DNA of 64,000 nucleotides, from the NCBI GenBank assembly GCA_003056425.1, contig PYVY01000003.1, positions 186,001 through 250,000 on the forward strand. Direction: 5' to 3'. Positions 1-8,490 of this stretch are shown here, in pieces. The stretch comes from Alteromonas indica (lineage in GTDB: Bacteria; Pseudomonadota; Gammaproteobacteria; Enterobacterales; Alteromonadaceae). The notes under the pieces are model-generated. The model was not told where the DNA came from and searched no databases. It saw nothing but the letters and a program-made list of their open reading frames with translations. The position numbers and the translations under genes are program-made. Position 1 is the first letter of the stretch; each line of letters opens with the position of its first letter.

Positions 1-2
1 AT

Positions 3-197
3 TCCGCCTCTGCAACGGACGACGTATTTAAGGTCGCTCCGTTAGGCGTGGTGTTTGATACCTGGCAGGATATCGAACGCTACGCGCCGCAAATTCACCG
101 GCGGGTTGCAGTCACCAAAGATATGCCTTTTATGAATAAAACAGAGATGACCGAAACAGAAAGACAGCAGATAGCAAAATGGTTTAACGCCCGGTAA
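3..197 (+). CDS. C-terminal end of a PuuD-like urate hydroxylase (cytochrome c-type domain), 5' truncated by the window
   Basis: An open frame enters from the left edge in frame 3 and stops with TAA at 195-197, giving 64 residues. The tail reads APLGVVFDTWQDIERYA, then a VTKDMPFMNKTEMTETER stretch. This matches the C-terminal haem-domain end of PuuD/DUF989 urate hydroxylases, which have a 'P.G..L.T..DI..YA' element followed by 'V..R.MP..N.TGMT..ER'. The membrane N-terminus and the CxxCH motif lie outside the window, so the assignment rests on the tail only. Another membrane protein with the same c-type tail is possible. A strong terminator follows about 45 bases after the stop. Confidence 0.55.
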   Translation, partial: SASATDDVFKVAPLGVVFDTWQDIERYAPQIHRRVAVTKDMPFMNKTEMTETERQQIAKWFNAR

Positions 198-238
198 TGC
201 CAAACGCGAGACCACACGTACCAGCTAATGTTACCTGA

Positions 239-267
239 AGAAAAAAGCACCGCCGGTGCTTTTTTTT
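239..267 (+). terminator. Rho-independent terminator after the PuuD-like gene
   Basis: AAAAGCACCG and CGGTGCTTTT form a near-perfect stem followed by a run of eight T. It lies about 45 bases downstream of the TAA at 195-197. Confidence 0.85.
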
Positions 268-556
268 CGTATTGCTGCTCATTATATACAGCGCAGGTAT
301 TGAATAAATCAGGGTGGGTGGCCCTGCCTGCTGTTCATCAGTGCCGCCACCACACCTTTTATTCATCCTTTCCTTCATCAGCTCCTATGACGACCAATGG
401 TCGTTTCAGGCCATTCCCGGATTTTAAGAATAACCCCTGTGTAGCAATAAAAAGTAGGCGGAGTCTGTTAAGGGTGGTGTTGCAGATACACTGTTCATCT
501 TGGGGCCAATAACAACAAAGACGTGTATTGCCTTTCAGCCACCGGACACTATCCGC

Positions 557-700
557 ATGACTCAAAAAATAATATTGACCAAAGAGCATGAACGCAAAAA
601 GTTACGGCGCGCTGATGGATACTTTTATTCTCACGATCTTACTCACGCTAAAGCCACTTTTAAACAGAAACTGTTACGGAATTTTGAGGAGCATTCTTAA
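557..700 (+). CDS. possible 47-residue basic protein, unrecognised
   Basis: ATG at 557 opens a 47-codon frame, rich in Lys/Arg/His, beginning MTQKIILTKEHERKKLRRAD. No clear ribosome binding site precedes it and I recognise no family. It may be a real small gene, a remnant or chance. The rest of 198-1089 holds the terminator at 239-267 and otherwise nothing I can assign. Confidence 0.2.
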   Translation: MTQKIILTKEHERKKLRRADGYFYSHDLTHAKATFKQKLLRNFEEHS

Positions 701-1089
701 ACCTGGTTTGCAGTAAATGAAGAAAAGAGTCACTCTTATTCGTCTGACGGATAGAGCGCTGCTCGCTTCCTCTGAACTAACACAAACTTAAATTGAGTTT
801 ATGTAACGATAAGACTAGGGCGTAGGTTGAAAAATCATGTTTTCAGCATCTCAGAACGCCTTGGTGTTTGAAAGAAGTCGATACGGCGACGAATCTTATG
901 ACGTGGGCGGGCACGGCCCCCAGCATGTTGGACATTTGGCCTACCTTAGGGAAACTACGTGTCTTTTCTGCGCTCATTCTTTAGCGCGATGAAAAACCTT
1001 TCTCAAAATGATTTGCTTCTCAGATAGGCCGTAACGAACCATAGTGTCTCAAAATACAGTTCAGCCGATCATGTCACGTGAGCATAAAT
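701..1089. other. intergenic stretch, no gene recognised
   Basis: No frame here has a convincing start, ribosome binding site or recognisable family. Short open frames around 890-1020 end quickly and could be eroded remnants. It lies downstream of the GH32 gene, which is on the opposite strand. I saw no terminator. Confidence 0.5.
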
Positions 1090-2742
1090 CTAGCGACCAT
1101 CACCATTATTGCGTGTGATCGGAGTGACCTTGAGAGGGGATAGCTCAAATAAGCGCAGTTCCGTGTTTCCACCAATTGACTCAACCGATAGGTCATTTAT
1201 ACCGGGGACGCCGAATACGAGATTTGAAAGTACAACCTCGCCGTTATTCACAAAAACCTCGATGGAGGCTGTATCAACAATGATGTCCAGTGTAACAACA
1301 CCTTCGCGCGCCAGTGCCGGTGACTTTCGAACCTCGCGGTAAACCTCGGGCATCGCGTCGGCTATAGCATCCCTATCCCGCCTGACGAAAACAGTATCAT
1401 TCGCAAAGTTGTATCCCACAATAGCAAAGTGTTCATTGCTTTCCTTGAGCCGGAAGTGGACCTCCCTGGCATCTGAGGCAGCGTCAAGCTCAATCCGGAG
1501 TCGGTAGGCATCGGATGTCGGCTGCGGGAGTGTCATCTTCGATGCTTCCGTCAGCTGAACGTTGGCACGGACCACTGCATCACCCTCAAGCTTATCGAAC
1601 GCGTTGACGGGCTGCGAGACAAGCTGCGGCTTGCCGTCGATTGACCGCAACCCGATGCGCCGTACGATCGAGTTGGCCCCCCCATGCCAGTCATCGGTAG
1701 GCAACTTGGTGGCGTAGGCCCAGTTATTGAGCCAGCCTATCGCGTAGCGGGAAGCGAGGCGTTCGGCGGCATTGTGGCGCGGGTCGTCCCATGTCACCGC
1801 GGCATAAAAATCAGCGCCGGCGTCGAGCCATTGAGGTTCGTCACGATCCGCGGTGAAGCGCTCGCCGTCCCAGTCTCCTATCCAGTACAAAGTTCCCGTG
1901 GTCATCCCTGTGTTGAAGCCGTTCGCGCCCGTTGCCAGCACCCATCGTGTTGTTGCAGGGTCACCGTCGACCGACATTCGGAACAGGTCAGGACACTCCA
2001 GAATCCCAAGATCGTCACGGTCGAACCCTGACTGATACGTCCAATGCTTCAAATCGGGTGACGTATAGAAGCCGATCTTATGGCCCTCGGCCAGCACCAT
2101 CAGCCATTCATTGTGCGCGTCGTCCCAGATGATCTTAGGATCACGCCAGTGGTCGGCGCCGGGGTTATCCATAACAGGATTGCCGTGATAAGCCTTAAAC
2201 CGATAGCCGCCGTCAGTTGAGACAAAGAGAGACTGGCGCTGCACACCTTCATGCTGTTGAGTCATGATGGCGATTATCGCGCCGGGGCCGAAGCCAGCGG
2301 TATTATTGATGTCAATTACTGCGCTGCCGGTCTCGATGTCGCCGAGGCCGTTCTTGTACTTGTCAATTGCAACACCATGATCCTGCCAGTGTACGAGGTC
2401 GACCGAGGTTGCGTGGTACCACTCGGTACCGTTTCCTTCGGGATAATCGGCATTGTAGAGGTAATAGTAGTGCCAGATGCCGTCAATCAGAATCGGACGC
2501 TGGGGATCGTTCATCCAGTGTTTGGCGGGGGTGAGGTGCACCGCGGGTCGATATGGCGCCCAGTCGCCCGGGCGCTGGTAGTTAGACGATGCTGTTGGCA
2601 ATATAGACATCAGTGTGGAGCCCGGTGGCGTTTCGGAACCGAATACTACGGCTGGCGCCATCCCGGAGTAGAACAGCGCGACCAACGCGCCAACTGTCTT
2701 ACGCTTGGGAGTTACAAACATTGAGACAAGATTGTGATTCAT
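1090..2742 (-). CDS. secreted GH32 fructan hydrolase (levanase/inulinase/beta-fructofuranosidase type)
   Basis: A glycoside hydrolase family 32 enzyme expected to hydrolyse levan, inulin or sucrose outside the cytoplasm. Numbering from the chosen start, the N-terminus is signal-peptide-like (basic TPKRK, then a hydrophobic stretch to about residue 35). WMNDP at 76-80 carries the nucleophile Asp79, RDP at 200-202 is the transition-state stabiliser, and ECPD at 249-252 carries the acid/base Glu249. The last 170 residues fit the GH32 beta-sandwich. The 550-residue length is normal. I chose the ATG at 2742 because AAGGAG lies seven bases before it; an upstream in-frame start at 2769 lacks a site. 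It is co-directional with and downstream of the GH68 gene, so the pair could make and then remodel levan. Substrate is inferred from the neighbour, not proven. Confidence 0.9.
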   Translation of the reverse strand: MNHNLVSMFVTPKRKTVGALVALFYSGMAPAVVFGSETPPGSTLMSILPTASSNYQRPGDWAPYRPAVHLTPAKHWMNDPQRPILIDGIWHYYYLYNADYPEGNGTEWYHATSVDLVHWQDHGVAIDKYKNGLGDIETGSAVIDINNTAGFGPGAIIAIMTQQHEGVQRQSLFVSTDGGYRFKAYHGNPVMDNPGADHWRDPKIIWDDAHNEWLMVLAEGHKIGFYTSPDLKHWTYQSGFDRDDLGILECPDLFRMSVDGDPATTRWVLATGANGFNTGMTTGTLYWIGDWDGERFTADRDEPQWLDAGADFYAAVTWDDPRHNAAERLASRYAIGWLNNWAYATKLPTDDWHGGANSIVRRIGLRSIDGKPQLVSQPVNAFDKLEGDAVVRANVQLTEASKMTLPQPTSDAYRLRIELDAASDAREVHFRLKESNEHFAIVGYNFANDTVFVRRDRDAIADAMPEVYREVRKSPALAREGVVTLDIIVDTASIEVFVNNGEVVLSNLVFGVPGINDLSVESIGGNTELRLFELSPLKVTPITRNNGDGR

Positions 2743-3037
2743 AATTCTCCTTATCGGAGTGTGGACCATAAAGCAAAGCAGCCGCGCAATAGTATTTAAA
2801 TGAACACCTTAGATAACATTGGGCAGCACGATAACAATTTGCAAAAGAAGGAAATGCAGCGCCCCATGAATTCCCTGCTGCATAACAGGAAACCCAGAGC
2901 CACTGTTTGAGAGGCTGTCGAATAAGTCATGACCGGCATGCTTTTAATCGTCATGCTCAAACAAGGCAGGAGAGGCTACGCCGGCATATTACCGCCGCTC
3001 CCCCCCTGGAAAGACTGTGTGGCTTAACTGATTAACG
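2743..3037. other. spacer between the GH32 and GH68 genes
   Basis: This 295-base gap carries an 8-bp inverted repeat, TGTTTGAG at 2904-2911 and CTCAAACA at 2956-2963. It also has a stretch (GAGGCTGTCGAATAAGTC) that resembles insertion-sequence ends but has no transposase or partner end. No terminator with a clear T-run was seen, so read-through from the levansucrase gene is possible. Confidence 0.4.
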
Positions 3038-4615
3038 CTATTTCTTAAGCGGCTTGACCTGCCCGCCCGAATTCACATTAAGATTCGCTGGGATATCGGC
3101 CCAGCCACCCAGTCCATAGCCATTTACGCCATAGGAATAATCAACCGTAGACGAGGCGCCGTTGATTTCAATCCTGATCGTGGGTGCGAGCGTGCCACCA
3201 CGACGAAAATCTTCTTTGGTACCGATAGTATCGATAAACGACTGGATTAAACCATCAGGCATCACGTAGTGCGAGTACGACTGGAATTGCCCAGGATGCT
3301 GGTTATAGTCTGGTGCAAATGGACTACCCGGCCAGTAGTTGAGGTTCGTCGGATTACCGAGCACCAGCCCGGATCCCTGGTTCATCGGTTGGTAATCGCT
3401 GCGAATACCGTTGCCTACGAAACCATAGACGCCCTCGGGGCCAGTAATACCCGCTGCGTAGGTAGTACTGTGGCTGATAGTGAAAAGGTAGTACTTGCCA
3501 TCTTGCTGGTAGATCTGCGGCCGTTCAGTCTGATCAGTCACACAGTTTGCAGATAGAATCGGCGGTAGAAATTCCCACTCGGTCAGCTCGTCGTTCGTTG
3601 CCCTGGCCAGACCGACGTTACCGATCTGAAAGGGTGCTCCCGATGCATTCACTTGGGTTACGGTTTCGGCATAGGGGTCGCCGTCCCGGTAGCCAAGGTC
3701 ATCCGCATCACACTGTGCAGTCGTCCGGTCCATGGCCGAATTGCCCTCAAATACCATATAGGTCTCACCCGGGTGCGCCGGATCTTCGAAAGTGAACGGG
3801 TCGCGAAAGTTATAATAAGGGTTTTGCTCAGCAGTCTGGTAGTAGGTGCCGTCGGCCTCAAGAAGCGACGTAACCTTGTTGAAACCGGTGAATCTTACAC
3901 CGTGTTTATTAGCATGCACATGGCCTACGCTTAGCGCGAGCCGAGAGTCGTACGGCTTGATATCTGGTCCCCCATCCTCGTCACGGTAGAAGGCAACATC
4001 GGTGAAAAACAGCTTGATTTCGCCGCCTGGAAAGATACGCGCCGACCCTGACCATTGGGTCTGGTGGCTGTAAGACTGGTCTTCGAAAATTTCACCAGTA
4101 ACACCTTCATCGAACACCAGGCCACCATAGGTCCAACCACCATTTTCGGGGCGCTGGTCAGCGGGAATCCCTGCCGGCCGGTAGAAGTAGCCTATCTTTG
4201 CGTACACGTGGCGGTCATCGAAGCCAAGGTTACGGTCGGCTACTAGAGAAAAGATGATTTCCTGCCCATTGACACTGTACTGATTGGCGTCCTCGTCAGT
4301 CAGAGGCCAAGAGTCCCATACCCAGACCTGTTCGTTCGACATGTCAGGGAAGTTCTGCGGGATGCTGGGCATGGTGTATTCCGCTGGCATCGAATTCTGA
4401 CGTGAACCGGCTGTCGGATCAGACATTCGCTTGATCTGGCGTGCATCAGCCCGCGTCCACTTCGCAGTGAAATTACTCTCAGGAGAAAATGCCTCTTGGG
4501 TGTGGAATGTCGGCTCCGGACCGGGCTGTAGATAGGGTTCTGCAACAGCTACCGTTGCTACACCCATAAATGCACCCAGAATTGGGACAGTCGATTTACT
4601 CATTTTACTATTCAT
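3038..4615 (-). CDS. levansucrase, GH68, secreted
   Basis: A family 68 fructosyltransferase that splits sucrose and builds levan or fructo-oligosaccharides. From the chosen start (525 residues) the signal peptide is MNSKMSKSTV, then a hydrophobic stretch ending AVA at about 25. The first conserved block has WDSWP at 100-104 with nucleophile Asp101. WSGS is at 188-191, FRDPF at 270-274 carries the stabiliser Asp272, and TERPQ at 363-367 carries the acid/base Glu364. The late block SPFAPDYNQHPGQF is also family-typical. Starts at GTG 4630, ATG 4615 and a later ATG are all in frame. ATG 4615 has a weak GTGAGA nine bases upstream and the best signal peptide. No sucrose transporter or regulator is adjacent. 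The flank upstream is unusually AT-rich, suggesting the pair was acquired. Confidence 0.93.
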   Translation of the reverse strand: MNSKMSKSTVPILGAFMGVATVAVAEPYLQPGPEPTFHTQEAFSPESNFTAKWTRADARQIKRMSDPTAGSRQNSMPAEYTMPSIPQNFPDMSNEQVWVWDSWPLTDEDANQYSVNGQEIIFSLVADRNLGFDDRHVYAKIGYFYRPAGIPADQRPENGGWTYGGLVFDEGVTGEIFEDQSYSHQTQWSGSARIFPGGEIKLFFTDVAFYRDEDGGPDIKPYDSRLALSVGHVHANKHGVRFTGFNKVTSLLEADGTYYQTAEQNPYYNFRDPFTFEDPAHPGETYMVFEGNSAMDRTTAQCDADDLGYRDGDPYAETVTQVNASGAPFQIGNVGLARATNDELTEWEFLPPILSANCVTDQTERPQIYQQDGKYYLFTISHSTTYAAGITGPEGVYGFVGNGIRSDYQPMNQGSGLVLGNPTNLNYWPGSPFAPDYNQHPGQFQSYSHYVMPDGLIQSFIDTIGTKEDFRRGGTLAPTIRIEINGASSTVDYSYGVNGYGLGGWADIPANLNVNSGGQVKPLKK

Positions 4616-6190
4616 CAATATCGTTCTCACTAAATTAAAATGTGTTACCCGAAAAAGGATCTCCGATGCCTTATCAGCCCCCTCGAACCCTGGTCTAAAT
4701 CAATTATTATCAGCAAAAAACCAGTTGCAGTTTTTGATTTTTAAAGCGAAAGCGGTTCGCGCAAAGGCTAAAGGTTGAATTATGCAGTTAGCCATAAAAT
4801 TAAGGCGTAATTATGCCGCCTTACATGATGCAGGCAGTATGAGTATATACCAACGCACAAGAAACTTAAACGATTAAGATAAAAATAAGGATCAATGCAT
4901 ATAAATTACATACTACCCGCCTAAATGTTAAAAAATGAAATAAAAAATAGTAAATAAAAACATAGTTTTTACAAGTGATGCCACGAGTTCAGTCATCGTA
5001 AAAGGCAGAAAGATTGCAGGATATAGAAATAAATCCTTTTTAAATCAGTCTATAATAAGAATCCTATGAGTGTAAAAGCTGAAAATAATAGTTTGGTAGA
5101 GTAAATAATATTAAGACTTATGACGAAAAGTAAATAAACGCCATTTCTGTTTTACTAACTCTTATTACACAGATAACCATAATTGTGAATAAGAATATGT
5201 ATTCTTATTCACAATTTATATAAAAACGACTTAAGCGATTAAGATGGTTTTATTAGAGAAGCTTTCTATTGCTTTTATTTCAATTTCAGCGCACCAGCTA
5301 AATAAAGATAGGTTAAAGAATCCACTTCTATTATTTTTCGTTGAGAAAAAACAATGTTCATTTATTAAATTTTGGCGCTCTGACACTCTTGAGGGGGCTG
5401 CCAGGCTTTTAATCTTTAGCATAATGACAATAACCCGTGGCCGTAAAATCCTTGCGTGCAAGCGCGATAAAAAAGACACACACTTACCCAGCTCCATTAA
5501 GAAAGCTTGACTGTAATGGGACAATAATATGACCTATCGCAACCTCACCTGAATTTATCGAGGGCAAATTGTCGACGTTAGATCGTGCCCAAGCAGAGGT
5601 GTAACCGGCCATGATGAAGATCAGCGTAAATACAACGCTCCTGAATGGCGCTAGGGCAGACGGTCTAAGTTTGTCGCTACTAATACGTTGAGGCGCAATT
5701 TCACCGCTACAGTCCCGAAGCAGAATTGAGTCTACGCCACGCATATTCTTAACGGAACCTTACTTTTAGCTATTATGATGGGCTTCATCACCGGGAAATA
5801 TGGTGGGTGGGCCGAAGGATAGTAGAATATCAGAAGCGCTAATATCTGAAGGCACTTCCCCTCTCCCACTGACATCGACAATTATCAGATACAGCCTAAC
5901 TGCGGGAAAATCGCGGTTCTTAGTACAGCAGCCGATATTTCAGGATCGTAGTCCAGATGGTGAAAGTTGAGCACTGAAAAAAGGTTATGAATTTTTTAAC
6001 TTTGACATTTGATGGAAAATCGCAGGCGACTACCCAGCTTCGCTGCTAATAGATATAGTCCACTAGAGATATACTATACACGGGCCATACCAAAAAACTT
6101 GATAGCTACTATGAATATAGAAGGAATGTTTAATGAAGAAAGATCAAATAAAGGGTTTGTCGTATTGGAATATTTTGACAATGAGGAAAG
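4616..6190. other. 1.5-kb AT-rich gene-poor stretch
   Basis: The stretch is visibly richer in A+T than the genes on either side, especially 4640-5350. It must contain the promoter of the levansucrase gene, but I cannot place it firmly. Overlapping short frames lie at 5231-5524 and 5484-5744. The latter has a hydrophobic segment ending AWA like a signal peptide, but neither has a recognisable family, and they look like remnants or chance. The perfect palindrome at 5181-5216 is listed separately. No integrase or transposase was seen. Confidence 0.5.
5181..5216. repeat. perfect 17-bp palindrome with a 2-base centre
   Basis: AATTGTGAATAAGAATA at 5181-5197 and its exact reverse complement at 5200-5216 flank TG. 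There is no T-run, so it is not a classical terminator. It could be an operator, a cruciform-forming site or the relic of a mobile-element end. Confidence 0.9.
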
Positions 6191-6267
<77 letters not shown>

Positions 6268-6305
6268 ATTTTGAAAACCAACAAGCTTGCGTTGATTCGG
6301 CGCGT

Positions 6306-6334
6306 ATAATAACGATGCCCGGGATATCAATCAA
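6306..6334 (-). promoter_or_regulatory. sigma-70 promoter of tRNA-Val
   Basis: On the minus strand TTGATT (complement of 6329-6334) is followed after exactly 17 bases by TATTAT (complement of 6306-6311). A GC-rich CGCGCCG discriminator follows, as at stringently controlled stable-RNA promoters. The tRNA 5' end lies about 38 bases downstream of the -10. Confidence 0.65.
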
Positions 6335-6489
6335 GCAAATTTTTGATGTTTATGAACTGTTTGCCTGCTTTGTAAACAAACTGAGCCTACAGCCTGGTGC
6401 CCTGCCCGCCAAACATATACCTGCCAGTATGGTAGACCACTATGTGCCGCCGCCCCTGGCTTTACCTATTTTATTTAACGCGGCTATCT

Positions 6490-6588
6490 CATTACAGCTA
6501 TGTCATTACAGCTATGTCATTACAGCTATGTCGTTGCAACTATGCCGGTACAACAATGCCGGTACGACTATCGCGATACTAGCTATGC
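6490..6588. repeat. six 14-bp tandem repeats plus a degenerate seventh
   Basis: Three identical units of CATTACAGCTATGT run from 6490 to 6531. They are followed by diverged units CGTTGCAACTATGC, CGGTACAACAATGC, CGGTACGACTATCG and a 15-base CGATACTAGCTATGC. Fourteen is not a multiple of three, so this is unlikely to be coding, although an open frame crosses it. The rest of 6268-7005 holds the tRNA promoter, then hairpins at 6909-6924 and 6975-6991 that share the loop GTAA, and no recognised gene. Confidence 0.85.
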
Positions 6589-7005
6589 AGGCAAATACAC
6601 AATAACTCTGTGTGCATAACACAGGTTCGGCGTAGTTACTCGCGCAGCTACACCTACCTGACTGGCCCTCGGGCAGGCGCTAAGGCTTATCCCAAACATT
6701 CGTTCGGTTGGGCCCGGTTAATTCATAACAGCCTATCAGCGCTAACCGACCACCTTTATTAGGCTAAATTACTTCGCCTAGGAGCCCTACTTGGCGTAAT
6801 TTCAACGAGGCAACACCCTTCTTCAATAGCCCACCTCCCCTTAAACGCTGCCTTCCCATTTTCTGTATAGGCTTGCCTCACGAATTCAACTACCGTTATA
6901 CAAAAACATGCTGTAAAGCATGCAAAGCGCTGAAGTCTAACGTTGGTAAAATTACGCTAACAGGTTTGGTGTGTTCACGCTGTAAAAGCGTGTTGTGAAT
7001 AACAT

Positions 7006-7200
7006 CTATCTTTGCTTAACGTACCAATAGCCGCAATAAATCCAACCTACAGGTGGTAGAAAAACATTGAGCAAAAAAGCATAAAAACCAATAAGCAGAA
7101 GATTACTGGCCTTGCCTCGGGCAGATTTAACGGTAAAAAAGATTGCTATTACGGCCGCAAAACATAGTACTTGCCCCCAAAATGTAGCGTTAATATTCAT
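7006..7200 (-). CDS. small two-helix membrane protein, function unknown
   Basis: A 64-residue protein with two hydrophobic helices at about 8-23 and 34-52, separated by a basic SARGKAS loop, and ending WIYCGYWYVKQR. An AAGGAT lies nine bases before the ATG, which supports real translation. The first residues (MNINATFWGQV) resemble the start of ATP-synthase subunit b, but the rest does not and the protein is far too short. I do not recognise a family. It sits alone between tRNA-Val and the PaiB-like gene. Confidence 0.6.
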   Translation of the reverse strand: MNINATFWGQVLCFAAVIAIFFTVKSARGKASNLLLIGFYAFLLNVFLPPVGWIYCGYWYVKQR

Positions 7201-7602
7201 CTATAAAATCCTTTTCAATGACTTGAAATACAAGTACGCAACGCCCGTTAAAAAACAGCGGGGAGTGAAACTAACCACAAAGAAAAAACCTGTCTATTTA
7301 CGCCTAATCCAGCTAACTCGTCAGCGGTTCCGCGTTCGCCTGAAACGGGTACAGGGCGTATTTTGTAGCGCTTTAATACTCTGGGCAATAAAGATAAGCC
7401 CAGCATCTACTGTGTAGCAAGCGCAGGCCATAGGAAAACGAGCATTTACACAATTTGGCCCGAAATAGACTGTTACTGGGTTTTAACCCAAACTATGCTA
7501 GCAACTAACATAGGGTGATGCCCGCACGAAGGTATAGGCTATCATTGCGCAAACGCTGCACACTTATCAGGTTCAATGGCCAAGGGGAGCACCAATAGTG
7601 CT
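7201..7602. other. intergenic stretch, nothing recognised
   Basis: This 400-base gap lies between the small membrane protein and the PaiB-like gene. The open frames crossing it are antisense to, or run out of, neighbours and lack ribosome binding sites. I see no terminator with a T-run and no repeat. Confidence 0.4.
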
Positions 7603-8220
7603 TTATACATTGCCATTACCCCGCCCCCGACGCTTCATATATCTGGCCAATTGAATGGACTCAAGGTTCTGGCTGTTAGCTAAGGTTTCAAATACGCTAA
7701 TCTGATCGTCAACGTGTCTGTGCTGTCCTAGCTTTTCTTTAGCATCAATTCTGTCTACGTGGATTTTGAACCCCACGACAGCTTTGAGAAGTCTATTGAC
7801 ATAATCTGTGGGCATTAAATCGTGATCGTTAACTATTTCTGGCTCATATGTTTCAATAAGAGTACGAATGGCGGTAGCCGTATCTGCTGCGTCCAGTTCA
7901 ATAAATTGACCAAAACACTGAACCTGAGCGTAATTCCACGTAGGTACCGCGGGTTCGCTAACATACCATGTAGGAGAAATGTAGGAATGCGGGCCGTTAA
8001 ATAAAACCGACACCCGCTTTCCCGACAACGCTTTCCACTGTGGATTAGCACGAGCCATATGCCCTAAAATATAACCTTTCCCACCAGCAGCGTTTTCATA
8101 AAGCAGCGGCAGACGGGTAGCTTCCAGGTCGGGGCTTATAAGCGTACCGAAGCCAAACTTCGATATAAAAATCGCTATCGCCTCGGCATCGTTCATTTCC
8201 ATGTTTTTGGGAACGTACAT
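7603..8220 (-). CDS. PaiB-family FMN-binding protein
   Basis: A 205-residue protein of the PaiB family (split-barrel flavin-binding proteins, named after the Bacillus PaiB regulator). Family blocks visible are MYVPKNMEM at the start, LPLLYE, GHMARANPQW at about 54-63, FNGPHSYISPTWY, PTWNYAQVQCFG, and the C-terminal VGFKIHVDRIDAKEKLGQ block. I took the ATG at 8220 because family members start with MYVPK and AAGGAT lies just upstream; the longer frame to 8364 is an unlike extension. Many family members are annotated as negative transcriptional regulators, but a redox role is also possible. It stands alone. Confidence 0.9.
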   Translation of the reverse strand: MYVPKNMEMNDAEAIAIFISKFGFGTLISPDLEATRLPLLYENAAGGKGYILGHMARANPQWKALSGKRVSVLFNGPHSYISPTWYVSEPAVPTWNYAQVQCFGQFIELDAADTATAIRTLIETYEPEIVNDHDLMPTDYVNRLLKAVVGFKIHVDRIDAKEKLGQHRHVDDQISVFETLANSQNLESIQLARYMKRRGRGNGNV

Positions 8221-8490
8221 GCAGATCCTTATTGTTGTAAGCAGATAACCCAAAAGCACCAACCGTGAGCATAACGAAGTCAGGTGTGTGGTGCCCAATC
8301 CTGGCGCTACTCTATCCTTACCCTCCCCGTACGAATAGCGTAGATGTTTTCTCTTTAAGTCCATTGCATTTACATCGCTGCGTATCGCCTGTTAACTCAA
8401 AGCGCGGGAGGTAGGTTGGCGAGTTCAGTTTTTCCCGGTACAGGAGGACGTGGTATTACCACGTTGTGCAATTACAGGTAACGTTAGTAT
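8221..8490. other. intergenic region with one small hairpin
   Basis: The gap between the patatin and PaiB-like genes contains ACGTGG-TATTA-CCACGT near 8449-8465, a perfect 6-bp-stem hairpin just downstream of the patatin stop and without a T-run. Nothing else was recognised. Confidence 0.4.

Noticed and set aside
2911-2930. insertion-sequence end
   Set aside because: The stretch resembles common IS termini, but no transposase, partner end or target duplication is visible.
5231-5744. two overlapping small genes upstream of the levansucrase gene
   Set aside because: They overlap on the same or opposite strands, lack good start sites and have no recognisable domains, so they are noted only as possible remnants.
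6900-7010. integron attC site
   Set aside because: GTCTAAC resembles a core site and hairpins are near, but there is no matching inverse core, no integrase and no cassette array.
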